64,000 nt of DNA, taken from assembly GCA_033064195.1 (NCBI GenBank), contig JARBJD010000279.1, forward strand, positions 1 to 64,000, read 5' to 3'. This document shows positions 10,159 through 20,854 of the stretch, one piece after another. Under the pieces are notes generated by a model. That model did not search any database, was not told where the DNA came from, and saw only the letters and a program-made list of their open reading frames with translations. The first letter of the stretch is position 1. Every line of letters starts with the position of its first letter. This stretch comes from Blattamonas nauphoetae (Eukaryota; Preaxostyla; Oxymonadida). A program made the position numbers and the translations under genes.

Positions 10159-10572
10159 ATGGTCAAACGCTATTTCTCAATTCAGAATTCTCACACTGCT
10201 CAACTTCCACATGATTTTGTCAATTCCCGAAAACAAAAATATATCTTCTTTCTTGACTGTAAGCTCATCCATGTGAAGGAAGAGATTGGTGAGACTTCAA
10301 CGGTTATTTCAAAAGATATTCCTCAGAATTTCACAATCCATGCTGATTGGATTCAGACTGATGCATTCAATGATTCTTATGTTGCTTTCTGTAACGAACA
10401 GATTGCTAAGCGAAAGAAATGGGAATTAAGCACTCGACAATCAATTGTGAAGATCTGGTTCAAAGACAGTTCTGGTGAATCAATCGAGATGGAAACAACC
10501 GAGACAATCAATGGAAAAATAACCAAAGAGTATTATGAATTTTTGGTTGATCTCATGTTGGAATACGAATGA
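10159..10572 (+). CDS. Small beta-rich Polinton protein
   Basis: Codes for about 137 residues. The start FSIQNSHTAQLPHDF leads into alternating short strands (KYIFFLDCKLIHV, IVKIWFKDSSGESIEM) and a final acidic helix. The size and strand pattern would allow a single jelly roll, so a minor capsid (penton-like) protein is possible, but nothing in the sequence proves it. It closes the rightward late-gene run, and a stem-loop follows its stop codon directly. The gene looks whole. Confidence 0.55.
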   Translation: MVKRYFSIQNSHTAQLPHDFVNSRKQKYIFFLDCKLIHVKEEIGETSTVISKDIPQNFTIHADWIQTDAFNDSYVAFCNEQIAKRKKWELSTRQSIVKIWFKDSSGESIEMETTETINGKITKEYYEFLVDLMLEYE

Positions 10573-10573
10573 T

Positions 10574-10617
10574 GACATATATTTTTGTCCGAACCTTAAT
10601 GAAAAACAAAAATATGT
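10574..10617 (+). terminator. Stem-loop after the last rightward Polinton gene
   Basis: CATATATTTTTG is followed after about 20 bases by CAAAAATATGTG, giving a near-perfect 12 bp AT-rich stem just after the stop of the 10159 gene. A 3'-end signal is the simplest reading, but no test is possible here. Confidence 0.4.
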
Positions 10618-11831
10618 GAAGTTTAGTTCCATTTTACGTTCGTGTAAGTTTCCATAAGACTCTCACCTTGTGAGGTTCGAAGTCTCTTCGAGACAACCCG
10701 ATACTCCTTTGGGGATCATTCTATCGTGATCCTACTTAATGACTAACACTGGCGAAGTCCTTGAAGGAATAAGCATTGGGTGGGCATGATTTACGGTCAC
10801 ATCTAAGTGAAGCCAACATGAACCCCGGAGCCAAACTCGAAAGTTCGACCGTCTCCAACACAACCTCCAAGTAGTTCTACGCATTAATCACAAGGGCACC
10901 ATTTTGCCTAAGCATCAAGGGAAATTACGTCGAGGTCTCACACTTGAACATTTTGGACCTACTCTTCATATGCGAAATAAAAAATCCGAAAAAAAATAAA
11001 TCGGCCTTAATTTTGAAAATTCCCATAAGTCCAGATAATGTTGTCAGATCACCAGGCATCTGAGTAGTCCCATCAAAATAGGTAAAACTGGGATCAATTG
11101 ATGTCAGTGCCTAAATTTGGACTGAGATCAAATTTCAACTCTTTTCCTTTGAGATTTTCTCATTATCACTTCATTAATCATGTTCAATTCACTTCTTGTT
11201 TTCACATAATGCTCTTCAATATTTCAGACAGCTCTTATTTCCCAAAAACACGCACGATCACAATCACCAACACTTCTTTTTTCGATGTATTCCCTTCATT
11301 GACTTTAGTCAGTGAGAAAAAACCATCAAAGAAGACATAATAACGCATTATCGAATTGTTTTTATAATTATTGTTGTAGAACAAACTGAAACAGCAGCAC
11401 CAAAAGTTTGCATTTTCATGATCTATGAAGTGACCATTTTCCTTTTTACTTTTTTTTCCATTCAAATATCATATATAAGAAGACTTTTTTGAAATGAAAG
11501 AAACGAAATGGTATTGTAGGTATTTAGTGGGATCAGATCCGACTGGGATCACTGGGATCAAATCAGAAGCCTGCAGATCACTCTAGAAACATGATAAATG
11601 AACTTGCCGTATCGATATTGACCTTGTTGGTACAATTTTGGGTGGTCACAAAAATAAAGGTCAATTTTTAAAAATTCATTTTTTTTATTCTCTATGGAGT
11701 TACTTCATCAAGTGGTGGACTTTTCAAAAATGAAAATCAAATTTTGACCCATTGACACCCGTTGACACAGTGACACGAGCATAGTCATTAGTCCGGAATA
11801 ATCAATGAGTAGAAAAATAATCTATTCGTCA
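10618..11831. other. Non-coding right arm of the Polinton
   Basis: About 1.2 kb without a credible gene. Short open stretches exist but have no coding composition or promoter box. Near its right side, at 11787-11802, lies ATTAGTCCGGAATAAT, an imperfect inverted match to the proposed terminus at 12711-12724. Confidence 0.5.
11787..11802 (+). repeat. Internal copy of the terminus-like sequence
   Basis: ATTAGTCCGGAATAAT here and ATTCCCGGACTAAT at 12711-12724 are imperfect inverted repeats about 0.9 kb apart, flanking the 11832 gene. They either bound a small separate insert or mark an old internal end. Confidence 0.4.
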
Positions 11832-12449
11832 TTATTCATTTGGAGAATCATCGATGGAGTTCTTCTCTGTCTTTCCTCTCAAGTGAGGTTTTCTCTTTGC
11901 TCTGAACCATTCGTCAAGTCTCGCTTTGTATACTTTATCATCACCAATCACTCGATAGTGAAAAGGAATGTGTACTTTCTTGTACTCATCAATGAGTTCA
12001 CAATTATGCTTTCTCAGTTCGTTTTCAACAAAAGATTGAGTGAAATGCTTACGCTTCATCTTGTGTGTTCTGACTCCTTTCATCCATTGTGATGGTTTGA
12101 TTCTCCATTCAACTCCTTCATGAAGATATTTCACTACTGACTCTGATGTTTTGTATTCACCAACGAGTTCACAATTCTCACTGTGTAGTGACTCAATGAA
12201 TTTTTCTTTATTGCAACAGTTATCGAATCTGTGATACATGTTTGGATTCAGATGTGGTCTTGCTCCTTTAATGAAAGCAGGAATGTAAACTCGATAAATC
12301 TCATCAGGTTTATCTTCACTTGCGTAATCGAAAGTACCATGTGCCAAATATGAGGTTCCAGAACGATTCAGAACTGGTTCGGTGATTAGTATTAATTTTT
12401 CATTCTTTAGAGTCTCGTTAAGTTTGTTTGGTGTAAGCTGATTCGTCAT
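11832..12449 (-). CDS. Protein of two ~58-residue repeats, Polinton accessory gene
   Basis: Codes for 205 residues and looks whole. After a 50-residue N-terminal region the protein contains two diverged repeats. Each has NCEL(V/I)xEYK, then a short beta hairpin (YLHEGVEWRI versus FHYRVIGDDKVYKA), then SQWMKG or DEWFRA and a basic end. This pattern resembles small DNA-binding or nuclease-associated repeats seen in large DNA viruses, but I cannot name a family. It is read toward the element interior from a standard promoter box 7 bases before its ATG, which ties it to the Polinton. Confidence 0.6.
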   Translation of the reverse strand: MTNQLTPNKLNETLKNEKLILITEPVLNRSGTSYLAHGTFDYASEDKPDEIYRVYIPAFIKGARPHLNPNMYHRFDNCCNKEKFIESLHSENCELVGEYKTSESVVKYLHEGVEWRIKPSQWMKGVRTHKMKRKHFTQSFVENELRKHNCELIDEYKKVHIPFHYRVIGDDKVYKARLDEWFRAKRKPHLRGKTEKNSIDDSPNE

Positions 12450-12456
12450 TTAATAC

Positions 12457-12468
12457 AAAATAAAAAAA
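12457..12468 (-). promoter_or_regulatory. Element promoter box for the 12449 start
   Basis: On the minus strand this reads TTTTTTTATTTT, 7 bases before the ATG whose first base is 12449. Confidence 0.5.
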
Positions 12469-12710
12469 TCAGATAATAAAAAAATTAACGTTTGTTTTGT
12501 CAATGAATGAAAAAAAACCCTTTAGATTTAAGGTTGCTAAATGGGGTCTCTTTTTTGACTAAATAATTGAATTTGAACCCAAAAAAGGTGTCCACCAAAA
12601 TGCAAGAAAACAAGTATTATCCGGCATTTCGGAATCATAGCTGATTGTACTTTAAAAATAATACTCTGTTCAATCGGAATTGAGAATCACTATTCAGTTC
12701 CCAGTATTAT

Positions 12711-12724
12711 AATTCCCGGACTAA
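12711..12724 (-). repeat. Probable right terminus of the Polinton
   Basis: ATTCCCGGACTAAT. The minus strand reads AGTCCGGGAAT from the outside inward, and Polinton ends usually begin with AG. Host coding begins immediately to the right. The partner terminus is outside the window. Confidence 0.4.
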
Positions 12725-12967
12725 TAGCAATCCTTGGAGATATAGATATTGTTCTTCTATACTACTGATGTGTGCCGTCTTTGCTTCATCGACACTTTAT
12801 GTCTCATTTTGCGAGTTTTTCTGGACGAATGTGACCTCACTATTTGTTCTCCGATCCAGTTCTCCCTCCGCCCAGACCTCGTCGTCAATCACGTTGTCCT
12901 GGTGCACTCTGAACAATTCAATCCTTCGTCTGATGGCAATTGTGGAGGATATGCGGAAAGACAGCAC
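12725..12967 (+). pseudogene. Host surface protein-kinase gene, segment 1
   Basis: The frame is open from the Polinton border through ATG 12768 to the target site GACAGCAC (12960-12967). The text (SSSITLSWCTLNNSILRLMA) looks like the inside of a beta-helix protein, not a signal peptide. The true 5' part of the gene is therefore probably to the left of the Polinton, outside the window, or lost. The frame continues in segment 2 at 21776 once element L and one 8 bp target copy are removed, reading MRKDSTAGTFDM across the junction. This is the first visible piece of a gene that ends with a transmembrane helix and pseudokinase at 46619. Confidence 0.6.
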
Positions 12968-13417
12968 GGCTGCCTCAATTTGAAGTTGGTTTTCTGAACG
13001 ACCGTTGGTTTTCTGAACGACCGTTGGTTTTCTGAATGACCGTTGGAAATCTGCAAAAAGAGTTGGTTTTTTTAAACCATATCAGTGTGGATGTTTGATC
13101 AAAAAAAAATTGTACAAATAGACGAGTTGGTAGATTCAGAGACTTCCGCTGTTGGGACCCAGGTTCGAATCCCGGGATCGTCAACTTTTTTCTTCAATGG
13201 ATTTTTCTGACATGATCATACACATTTTTGTGAAATTATAGCAGTATTCATGATCGGATGAGTAATGTTCGACAATTGGATTGAATTTGCCTTTTTTTGA
13301 ATCGGATCATCCCACTCTCTCTTAAACTCGCCTCTTCTCTCCAATCAACTTATTGAGACTCTTCGATAGTTCAGGATGCACCATACAACAGCAATCAACA
13401 CCTGGATGCGAAGCGCT
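12968..13417 (+). repeat. Left inverted repeat of L
   Basis: Near-identical inverted partner of 21270-21775, ending inward at GCGAAGCGCT. The outer part consists of three 19 bp units of the type GTTGGTTTTCTGAACGACC. The inner part holds the tRNA-like sequence. Confidence 0.85.
13119..13183 (+). ncRNA. tRNA-like sequence in the left L repeat
   Basis: A box-A-like TAGACGAGTTGG and a perfect box B GGTTCGAATCC are followed by GGGATCGTCA and then a run of six T at 13186, as for RNA polymerase III. GACGA at the 5' side pairs with TCGTC at the 3' side. The unit is about ten bases shorter than a tRNA between acceptor and D loop, and the anticodon stem pairs poorly. It is therefore more likely a tRNA-derived pol III unit than a working tRNA. 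Confidence 0.55.
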
Positions 13418-14084
13418 GAAGTTTGAAGCGGAGATCAAGAATACTGAAGCCATCCAATTCTCCTCATTCTCTACTGCCATCTGCAGATTGGTTGGACGGT
13501 TGAAACGCACTCGATTCATATGATATGGATTTCATTGTTTTCTGGAACCAGATAGTAAGTCATCCCCAACTCCTGTGCTGCACAAATCCAGTTTGTTTTT
13601 GAACACTTCACCAACCAATATTTCGGAAACAAGACAATATCACGTCTTCAATTCATTCAGTGCATGTCACAAGCAATCAAGAAAACAAAATATTCGCGAA
13701 AATAGGCTCAGAAACTGGTAAAGAATGGGTATAACGATAATAGCCTCAGATCCCCTCCCCCGAATCTCTAACGTCTCATGTACAGGCAAGAACGGGCAGG
13801 ACGCACAGAGCAAGACACTGCCAGAACAGAAAGCGACAGCGAGATTCAGCGCAGAACAGGACAGCCAAATAATGACGAGCTTCGAAGCAGAACAGAACGC
13901 GGAGGAAGAAAGAGGATGGGACACGAACCAAAAGAAAGGGAACGGGCCACGACGGCAGATCCACCCAATCCGATCGGAGAAACAATCAGAAATGGTGCTT
14001 CTTCATCGCAGCCACAGCCTTCCCCTTCGCGACTGGTGTTGTCGGTGTTCTCTTCTTCACACTCGCAGAATGCACACTTTCGTG

Positions 14085-15655
14085 TTATGGGGAAGAGGGG
14101 GAGGGTGTGGGAGGGGTTGTGGGGAGCGAGACCAACTTTGGGGCTGGCTTCGAGTGTTGCGGCGAGCGCATCCCATTCCCGCGCGAGAACCGGAGCATCG
14201 TCACAAGAACAGGACTCGGCGGTTCGTTCAAGTTCGCGTGGTCCTTCGGAGGCGAAAGGGGGTTTGTGAGTGTGGGCGACGAGGGGCGAGAGCGGTCTGT
14301 GTTGTAGTCCGCTGCCGACGGAGGGGTGTGCGGTGGGGGCGAGAAGAGCGGCAGGAAGTGCTGGTCGGTGCGCAGTGAGAGCGGGGTGGGGTTCAGTTCA
14401 ATCACCGACTCGCTTTCTTCGCTCGTTGCGCACGTCGGCGAATCAATTCGCGAGGAGGAGGCCAGCGAATCCAGTGACGCTGCGGACGAGACTTGTGTGA
14501 GTGTGGGCGGCCGGGCATGCCGTTCGGGAGTGGTCGAGTCTGATTTGGCGCGTGTGTTCGGCGATGGCGTATTTCGGTCCAAACTCGTCGCAGGACTGCG
14601 AAGTGGTTCTGCCGACGATTTCGGAGCGGTGCCCGGCCGATCCTTGCCGTCGGAGGGCGTTTTGTTCGATTGTCCGAAGAGCTGACAGTTTCGGCTTCCA
14701 GCTTCCATCAATTCCAGAATCGTCGGGTGCCCCAAGAATTGTGCCGGCACATTCTGAACATTAATCTGCGGCACGTCCAATCCGAGTGGAGTGTAGCTTC
14801 AGCAAGCGCTGGTCAGCGGGTGGGCGACACGCGAAAGAAGCGGGCTCGTTTTCGCCAACTTCAGCGGCATTCGGTGTCTCCTCGCATCGCCCGACTGCAG
14901 AATCGATCCCGCAGGCTCCGTCCCGCTTGTCGGTTCACTCGTCTGCGGTCGTTTCGTCAACAAGCTCGATTTCGGTTTCACAACACACGGCGCCAGTGAG
15001 CTGGGGAGCTTCACTTTCGGAGCAGTACGCACACTCGGCGCAGACTGAGTCAGTCGCACTGCCTGGTTGAACGACGTTTTGTGAAGAGTGAACGATTCCT
15101 GCAAAGACGAGGCGTTCGCACAAGACGACTAATCACTCCAGCTTGCTTCCTCAACCCCGAAACGAACGATCGCTTCATCCGAGTCCGCCGGCTCAGCGAC
15201 GTCACTTCCATCGCATGCTCCACTCACCAACTGTAGTGGTGAATCAGAAAAATCGATACAATCAGCATCGCGCGGTTGTGCCCTTGAGGTGAATGAACCA
15301 GGATCACCCCGTCACCATCAAGTGCTTTGTCAAGAAAGCTGCACACACGGCTCACATGTTTCGCTGGCGATGCCAAGAATGTCGAAGGATCTAACTCAGA
15401 CATCGGCAGAGACAGTATCGACACGTTATTCACACTCCAAACATTCGAACCAGATGTCGTTCCAGTTCCACAGATCACCACATGAGTGATTCGTTGAGTG
15501 TTCAGAAACTTGCGAACGAGGAGAATGACGGCGAGAAGAAAACGAACAGCAATCGAAGAAGTGGTATCCTCATTCCCCAAAAACAATTGAGGCATCAGCT
15601 TAGACACAGGCGTGGGTGGAGATGGAAGAACCATCATCGGTCCGAGTTCTCGCAA
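14085..15655 (-). pseudogene. Dual-specificity phosphatase-like gene with Ser/Pro-rich tail, in L
   Basis: On the minus strand, 15655-15224 codes for a phosphatase-like domain: PQLFLGNEDTTS, then RITHVVICGTGT, then SILSLPMSELD, then VSRVCSFLDKALDGDGVILV, then HSPQGHNRA. The last segment occupies the place of the catalytic HCxxGxxR loop but has Ser instead of Cys, as in STYX-type pseudophosphatases. A stop follows, and coding resumes at about 15104 as a basic Ser/Thr/Pro-rich tail continuing to 14085. An intron starting GTGAGTGG near 15236 is likely but its exact acceptor does not fit cleanly. It may be a captured host gene. Whether it is still expressed is unknown. Confidence 0.5.
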
Positions 15656-18532
15656 AGTGGAGTACGTCGGCTAATCACATTGACTGTGACGTGCATGTTG
15701 TGATGGCTGCTGTTCCAGTGAGGATGAACTGTGTCTGACAGAGTGCGATATGGAGAGGACGCCAAATGTTGTATCGGAGGTTGTTGAGCAGGATGTGTAT
15801 GTGCAGGCGGTGACTGTCACATCAAAAATAGGCCTGAAGCTGACATTTTTGACAGACTTCCTTGACATCGAGTGTGAGATGAGGAGTGATGAGTAGTCGA
15901 AGGCGGAGATGAAAATCCATTATCCAGATTGTCCGCTTGAACACTGACAGATTGAATCGAATTTTGAGTCGGTGACAAGACTTGAAGGTGGGAATTTGGA
16001 TGGACACGAAATCGAGATCCCTCTGCCGTCATGTGTGGAGGATCACGTGGAGAACGAGCATTCTCTGATGATGGGATGATGTTGACGAGGCTGGACGGGA
16101 GGGCAGAGTTCCGACAGACGCGGATGACAGGGTCGATGGAAGAACGACGATCAGTTTGGAGGATGCCAGATCATCCATACACATTGATGTTCGTGGCAGC
16201 AAAGAGGTCAGTTATGAGGCTGTGAGTCCGCTGGGTTCCAGGAACAGCGCTGCCAAATCTTCTGTTCTGTTCATCTGTTTGGTGAGTGTGATTGTGGTGA
16301 ATCCAGAAGGGATTGTGGGGTGTGTGTGAGTTGGACACGACGCGCTTGGTTGAGCAAACTCCCCAAATTGATTGTCGTCTTCCGACGCAACAGTGAAACT
16401 GTCACGTGACAACAAGAATGTTCCCCTCTGTCTCATACCCTCCCTTTTCGCCCACTCCTTCTCTTCTTCTTCCCCCATCTGACCTGGCGGAAGAAAGATT
16501 CTCCTCTCCCCTTCACACGCAGCCACAATCTGCTGATCTTTCTCCAACACACTCCCAACACTCGACAGGCTCGCGACACTTGATGCACAACATTTCAAGC
16601 TGACAGTGTCGCCTGCATCGTCTGACATTGTCCAACCTTCCACAGAAGAGACAATAGTGAGTGTGGACATTGTGAGCTCGTCCTCTCTTCTTCCTCCCTC
16701 TTCGCCAATCCTCCTGTTTCCGCTTCTTCTTCACCAGGAATGTCCCATTCGTTCTTTGCTCCTCTTCTTCGCTCTTCTTCCAGTGCATTTTTAGGCTTCG
16801 AGTTGTTGTTTTGCTCGTTCAACCGTTTAGATTCTTGTTTCAGCCATTCGTTCTCTTCACTTGTTTGATACTCATCCAGCGAGTCGTTCTCATCTTCATC
16901 CCTCCTTCCTCTCTTCACTTCCTCCTCCAACACTCCCAACACCCCAACCATCCCTTCCACCACTCTCCCCCTCTCTACTCCCATCCTCACCACTCTCTTC
17001 ATCTTCTTCTCACACCATTTTCGAGTTCATGGACGTGGTCTTGGAGTGTACAGACTACAATTGTCCAATCTGAGCTCTGTCGACTCTTTCATTCCTTACA
17101 AGCCTGTTCTTCTTCTCTCTCCCATCTCCTTCATTCCACTCGACCTTCCGCTCATCAGCATCTCGTCGTTGAGTGGAAGGATGGAGAAGAGGAGGTTGGT
17201 TGCAGATGGAAGAGGAAATAGAGAAATGGGGGGACGAGGTGGAGGAAGTGGACGAGACCCAATTCTGAAATCTTCGTGGAAAGCTGATCAAGAAGATTGA
17301 TTGTTCAGGCGAGGCTGGAGACACAGGTTGTGATCTGGTCGAGTGAGATGTCGGGATGGTACGAGGAATGGAGAACATGAGTTGGTTGTTGACCGGAGGA
17401 GAGACGAGTGAAGACGACGAATGATATGAACGAAGCTGTGAGAAGCACGACAATTAGTGTGTTGGTTCTTCTTTCAGCTCGTCGTCGAGTTGGAGTGATG
17501 GCGGAAGGGTCGGTTCGGGATGATCGAGCTTATGATCGTTAGCTTCCATTGTCTCACCAACAGAGAGAATTAAAACGTTCAAAGGGTGTCGTCCTTGAAG
17601 CAAGGGCAGCGAGAGGGGATGAAGAGAGGGCGACTTCAGTCTTTCCACTGTGGGGCGGTAGTCAATGAACATTTGTGTCGACTTAGCGTGGAATTCGTGT
17701 TCTGAGGGAATTTTCGAGCCCAGAGTGGAAAGTATACGATAGACGGGTGAAGGAAAAGGGAGAGATCTCTATTGGGTAATGAAGAGACCACGGAGGGTGA
17801 TCAAGGTGGTCGATGTGATGTGAGGGTGAAAGCCTGGCGGAACAATCCCAAAAGAAGAAGTAGATGGGTTGTGGAACGTGGGGAGGTCGGAAAGTTTGGG
17901 AGAGGCTTCGATATATTAAAATTTTGTGCTGACATCAACAAAATCAGTGCAGAACTTGTTGAGCATCAATATCCGCGTAGAGAAGAGAAATATGTATGCC
18001 ATCTTCTGCAGATAACTTTCTTTCGTTTCAAATGTGTCCGGATTGTCTGTAGTATGCAAATCTTTCGCAATAAGTGTTAAATTTTGGCGTGTTCTGAGAT
18101 TGACTGCCGCAGCTACTGAAGGCGGGGAGAGCTTCGAAGGAAAATGAAAATGTGAACATTAGTGGCAGTTTTCAGTCGTTTGGAGAGGGATGAGAGGTGC
18201 AGAGCTCATTGAACGCGCGTCGGACTGGCCGAGAATGTCAACGTACCTGCCTTCCCAGCTGACGAACAGGACGCAATGAGTGTCATCAAAACCAAGATTG
18301 TCGCACTCAATGTAGATTGAACAATGAGCTTTTCCTTCAACAGGCAGGAGTGGCGGAGTTTGGCGTGTTTGGGGTATCATTCTTCTCTTCACCACCAGCT
18401 CCACCGAGATGCTCAGTTTCAACAAAGGAGTGGAAACTCTTCGGATGTTCGAGCATTCCTAAGAAGCTTTATTAGAGCAGTACTTTCGGCGAAGAACAGA
18501 GAAGATGTGAGTGTTTGGACAGATCCAGTATC
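15656..18532. other. Interior of L without a firm gene
   Basis: CT/GA-biased sequence with several overlapping short frames on both strands (for example minus 16212-16670 and 16595-17002) that are rich in Ser, Pro, Glu and Arg. It may contain 5' exons of the phosphatase-like gene. I cannot support a specific model. Confidence 0.4.
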
Positions 18533-18689
18533 AAAATTAGCAGACCTTTGAGATTGATCTCATCGATCTCAGCTTTTTCGATCTCAGAAAATAACTAGTG
18601 TTCAAATTCTCATAAAACTCGAAATATCGAAGTAAAAGACCCGCTATCCGTGTAGAATTTTGTTTATAAGCACTTTCATTGAAATCTCG

Positions 18690-19825
18690 AGATGAATCGT
18701 CCCACAATAATTCTTCATCCCGATCCGATTGAAGAACTGGATGAATCACGCTTGTTTATCCAATAATTTATTAATTCCACCGCGACGGATCTCCTCTACC
18801 ATTTCTCGACGATTATTTCTCTCTTAGAGTGATTTATTCTGCAGCTTACCATTCGTTGTTTAATTGTATATTAGTCTTCGAGATTTCTTCTCTTTATCAC
18901 GATTTTCAGTCCTATTTAGACTTGGTTAATCTGTCCTTTCCAAAATTTATCTCTTTATTTCCATCTCTCTCAGATAATCTGTCAGTGACCAGTGAGATCT
19001 CAAATGACACTTCGAAGCCGCCTCTCGAATGACCCCAACTCGTTTCTGCGGACTCTCCTCGTATGTTGGGAATGCGCTGATTGCTGGTGCAGGCGAACAG
19101 ATTCTGAAATCACCTCCAATTGTCCAGAAATGGTTTGCTCTTTTGGGTTCGTCGTTCTCAACGCGGCTGTCTTTGACTGTCCCATCGTCAACCGTCCTCT
19201 CTCCAAACAATTCCTGGTGTCCCTGAACAACACATTGTGACCAGATTATCTTTCCCATTCTCGACTTTTCAACCATCTCTGAAACACTTCTCGTTTTACT
19301 TGTCGAAATGGGATGCATTCCGCATTCCCGCCATTCTACAGCCACCTCCGATCTGTTTCATGATCATCCAGTCCGTTGACTATCCACTCAGTCTTATATC
19401 TCGTTCCTGCAACCAAGCCCAAACAGCCATCCGAAATCAAAGAATACAAACAACTCCAGACAACTCCGTTGGTCAACACAAGGTTAGCTCTGCAACTAAC
19501 ATCGTCAGAGATGGAACAACTTGTTGCGCAACATGTTTCGGCCGTTCAACAGCGAGCTCACATTCCGAAGCGAATAGGATTGTCATCAGGTCCATCAAAC
19601 ACCTCTCTGATGCCGATTCTGGACAATACCCAAGTTTGACCATCAATGACCGGAAAGCAAGGATCGGAAGCAATCCACGAGGAGATGTTAAGATGACACT
19701 TTTGAAGGCTGAATGATCCCTCCGATTTCTCGTCCTTTGGACTGTGCATGCGTTGAATCACATTTACCGACGATTAGGAACTCCATCACGCCAACACTCC
19801 TCCAAACGAGCTCTCTTCTCAACAC
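18690..19825 (+). pseudogene. Degenerate coding sequence shared by A and B
   Basis: Starting at MNRPTIILHPDPIEELDESR, this stretch gives readable helical protein with stops, and the matching stretch in B (30512 down to about 29390) reads better (for example LDLVNLSLP and DNLSVTCEIS in both). The helical, leucine-rich character recalls the ARM/HEAT-type protein at 62411, but no clear homology can be claimed by eye. It could be a captured host gene or part of the element itself. Confidence 0.4.
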
Positions 19826-19997
19826 TGTCGTCGCTCTCTTCATAGAGCCGTCCATTTCACTCCAAACGACAGAATGGAGCCCCAACTCAGGTTGTCACTG
19901 TGCCGTCCTTGAACAACCCCACCTTCACCCTCGATAAGCAGCACAGCGACAACGAAGTTCCACCGAATTCTGTCAGAATCAGCATTTCAAGAACAGG

Positions 19998-20459
19998 ATG
20001 GACAAGGTGGATGAGGTCGACAAAGGGACGAGGGCAGCTGAAGAGAACCAGCGACACATCGAAACCGAAGTGCTCGACGAACTCGCAGTCGACGCTGTCG
20101 ACACATCTGTCGCCTTCGAGCAGCAACTGCGGGAGAGCTCCTTGCGAGACGTGGTGCTGAAGATGAAGCAGTTTCTGAAGCAGTCGTCGATTCTCATGCC
20201 GACACTCCCCAAAAGCGACGCTCCTCAGCCGTTCCTTCTCCTCGCTCGGCCGAAGTTAGAGTCGATGCTCTCGTCAACCACCAATCTGGAGAAGACACTC
20301 CCTCAGAAGAGTGCAACCACAACGAGGCCGACCACAGCGATCGAAGCCGCAGTTCCAGCAGACGATGGAAGAAAGGCCGAGAAACAGACCAGCGACTCAC
20401 ACGATAAGCTGAAGCTGAGCAGGCAAACGCAGAAATTGCGCAAAGAGGAAGTCAAGTAG
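19998..20459 (+). CDS. Charged coiled-coil cargo ORF of A
   Basis: Codes for 153 residues, rich in Glu, Lys, Asp and Ser, with no recognised domain (MDKVDEVDKGTRAAEENQRH and onward). It lies in the part of A that has no counterpart in B, so it is cargo specific to A. A fragment of a larger host coiled-coil gene is the likeliest origin. Confidence 0.35.
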   Translation: MDKVDEVDKGTRAAEENQRHIETEVLDELAVDAVDTSVAFEQQLRESSLRDVVLKMKQFLKQSSILMPTLPKSDAPQPFLLLARPKLESMLSSTTNLEKTLPQKSATTTRPTTAIEAAVPADDGRKAEKQTSDSHDKLKLSRQTQKLRKEEVK

Positions 20460-20854
20460 GTGGAACATGCGAATGATGCCGAGAGCGAATACTGGGGGAT
20501 GGAACAGGAAGATGAGGAGGAGAGGCTGCACGGAATCGACGAAAGCCATCTGATGAACACCAGGAATTCAGCAACGATGCAGTGGAATGCCGAGATCATG
20601 ACGTAGCATTGGCCAACACGACAGACAATCTAAAGCAAAAGTTGAGTGGGTTTTCCTCTTTTCAGTGTTTATTCTATCACACTACAACCATTTCGCTTTT
20701 TCAAGATTCTTATTTTGACTATTTGACACAACATTGAGACAATTATAGATACGCTTAATTAAGTCATTGATCTCAGTCCCAAAAACCGGAACTGAGATCG
20801 ATCGATCTCAGTTTCTGCTTGATTGATCTCATGTATCAAAGGTCTGAAAATTAG

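Larger units (their letters stand above)
1..12724 (+). mobile_element. Polinton/Maverick, right-hand part
   Basis: This is a Polinton fossil whose left end lies outside the window. Recognisable parts, left to right, are a family-B DNA polymerase remnant, a retroviral-type integrase, a packaging-type ATPase on the opposite strand, two small membrane-active virion-like proteins, two paralogous large capsid-like proteins, and several genes of unknown role. Nearly all genes share a TTTTTATTTT box just before the ATG. The right end is placed at 12724, where a sequence reading AGTCCGGGAAT on the minus strand meets a host reading frame. The polymerase, the 960 region, the integrase, the 5.2 kb gene and one capsid gene are broken, roughly ten breaks in all. 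The remaining genes look whole. The mix of intact and decayed genes suggests a fairly young copy. The matching left terminus and target duplication cannot be seen. Confidence 0.85.
18541..20846. mobile_element. Element A: hAT-like, non-autonomous, nested in L
   Basis: A perfect 8 bp target duplication AAAATTAG (18533-18540 and 20847-20854). The ends are CAGACCTTTGA and its inverse, followed by subterminal GATCTCA-rich repeats. An 8 bp duplication and a CAG start are typical of hAT elements. The first 1.28 kb (to about 19825) and the last 165 bp are shared, inverted, with element B (24985-30663), while the middle differs. No transposase was recognised. Confidence 0.8.

Noticed and set aside
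13119-13183. A functional tRNA gene (anticodon loop CTTCCGC)
   Set aside because: The unit is about ten bases too short, the anticodon stem does not pair, and an identical copy lies in the other terminal repeat of a transposon.
14099-14780. Several long plus-strand frames opposite the phosphatase tail
   Set aside because: They are shadows of the Ser/Pro-rich minus frame, with Arg/Gly-rich composition typical of antisense reading.
16513-16788. A FYVE-like zinc finger on the minus strand (CLFCGRL ... RRHCQ ... CIKC)
   Set aside because: Cysteine spacing is incomplete, the frame overlaps a better-composed minus frame (16212-16670), and nothing around it supports a gene.
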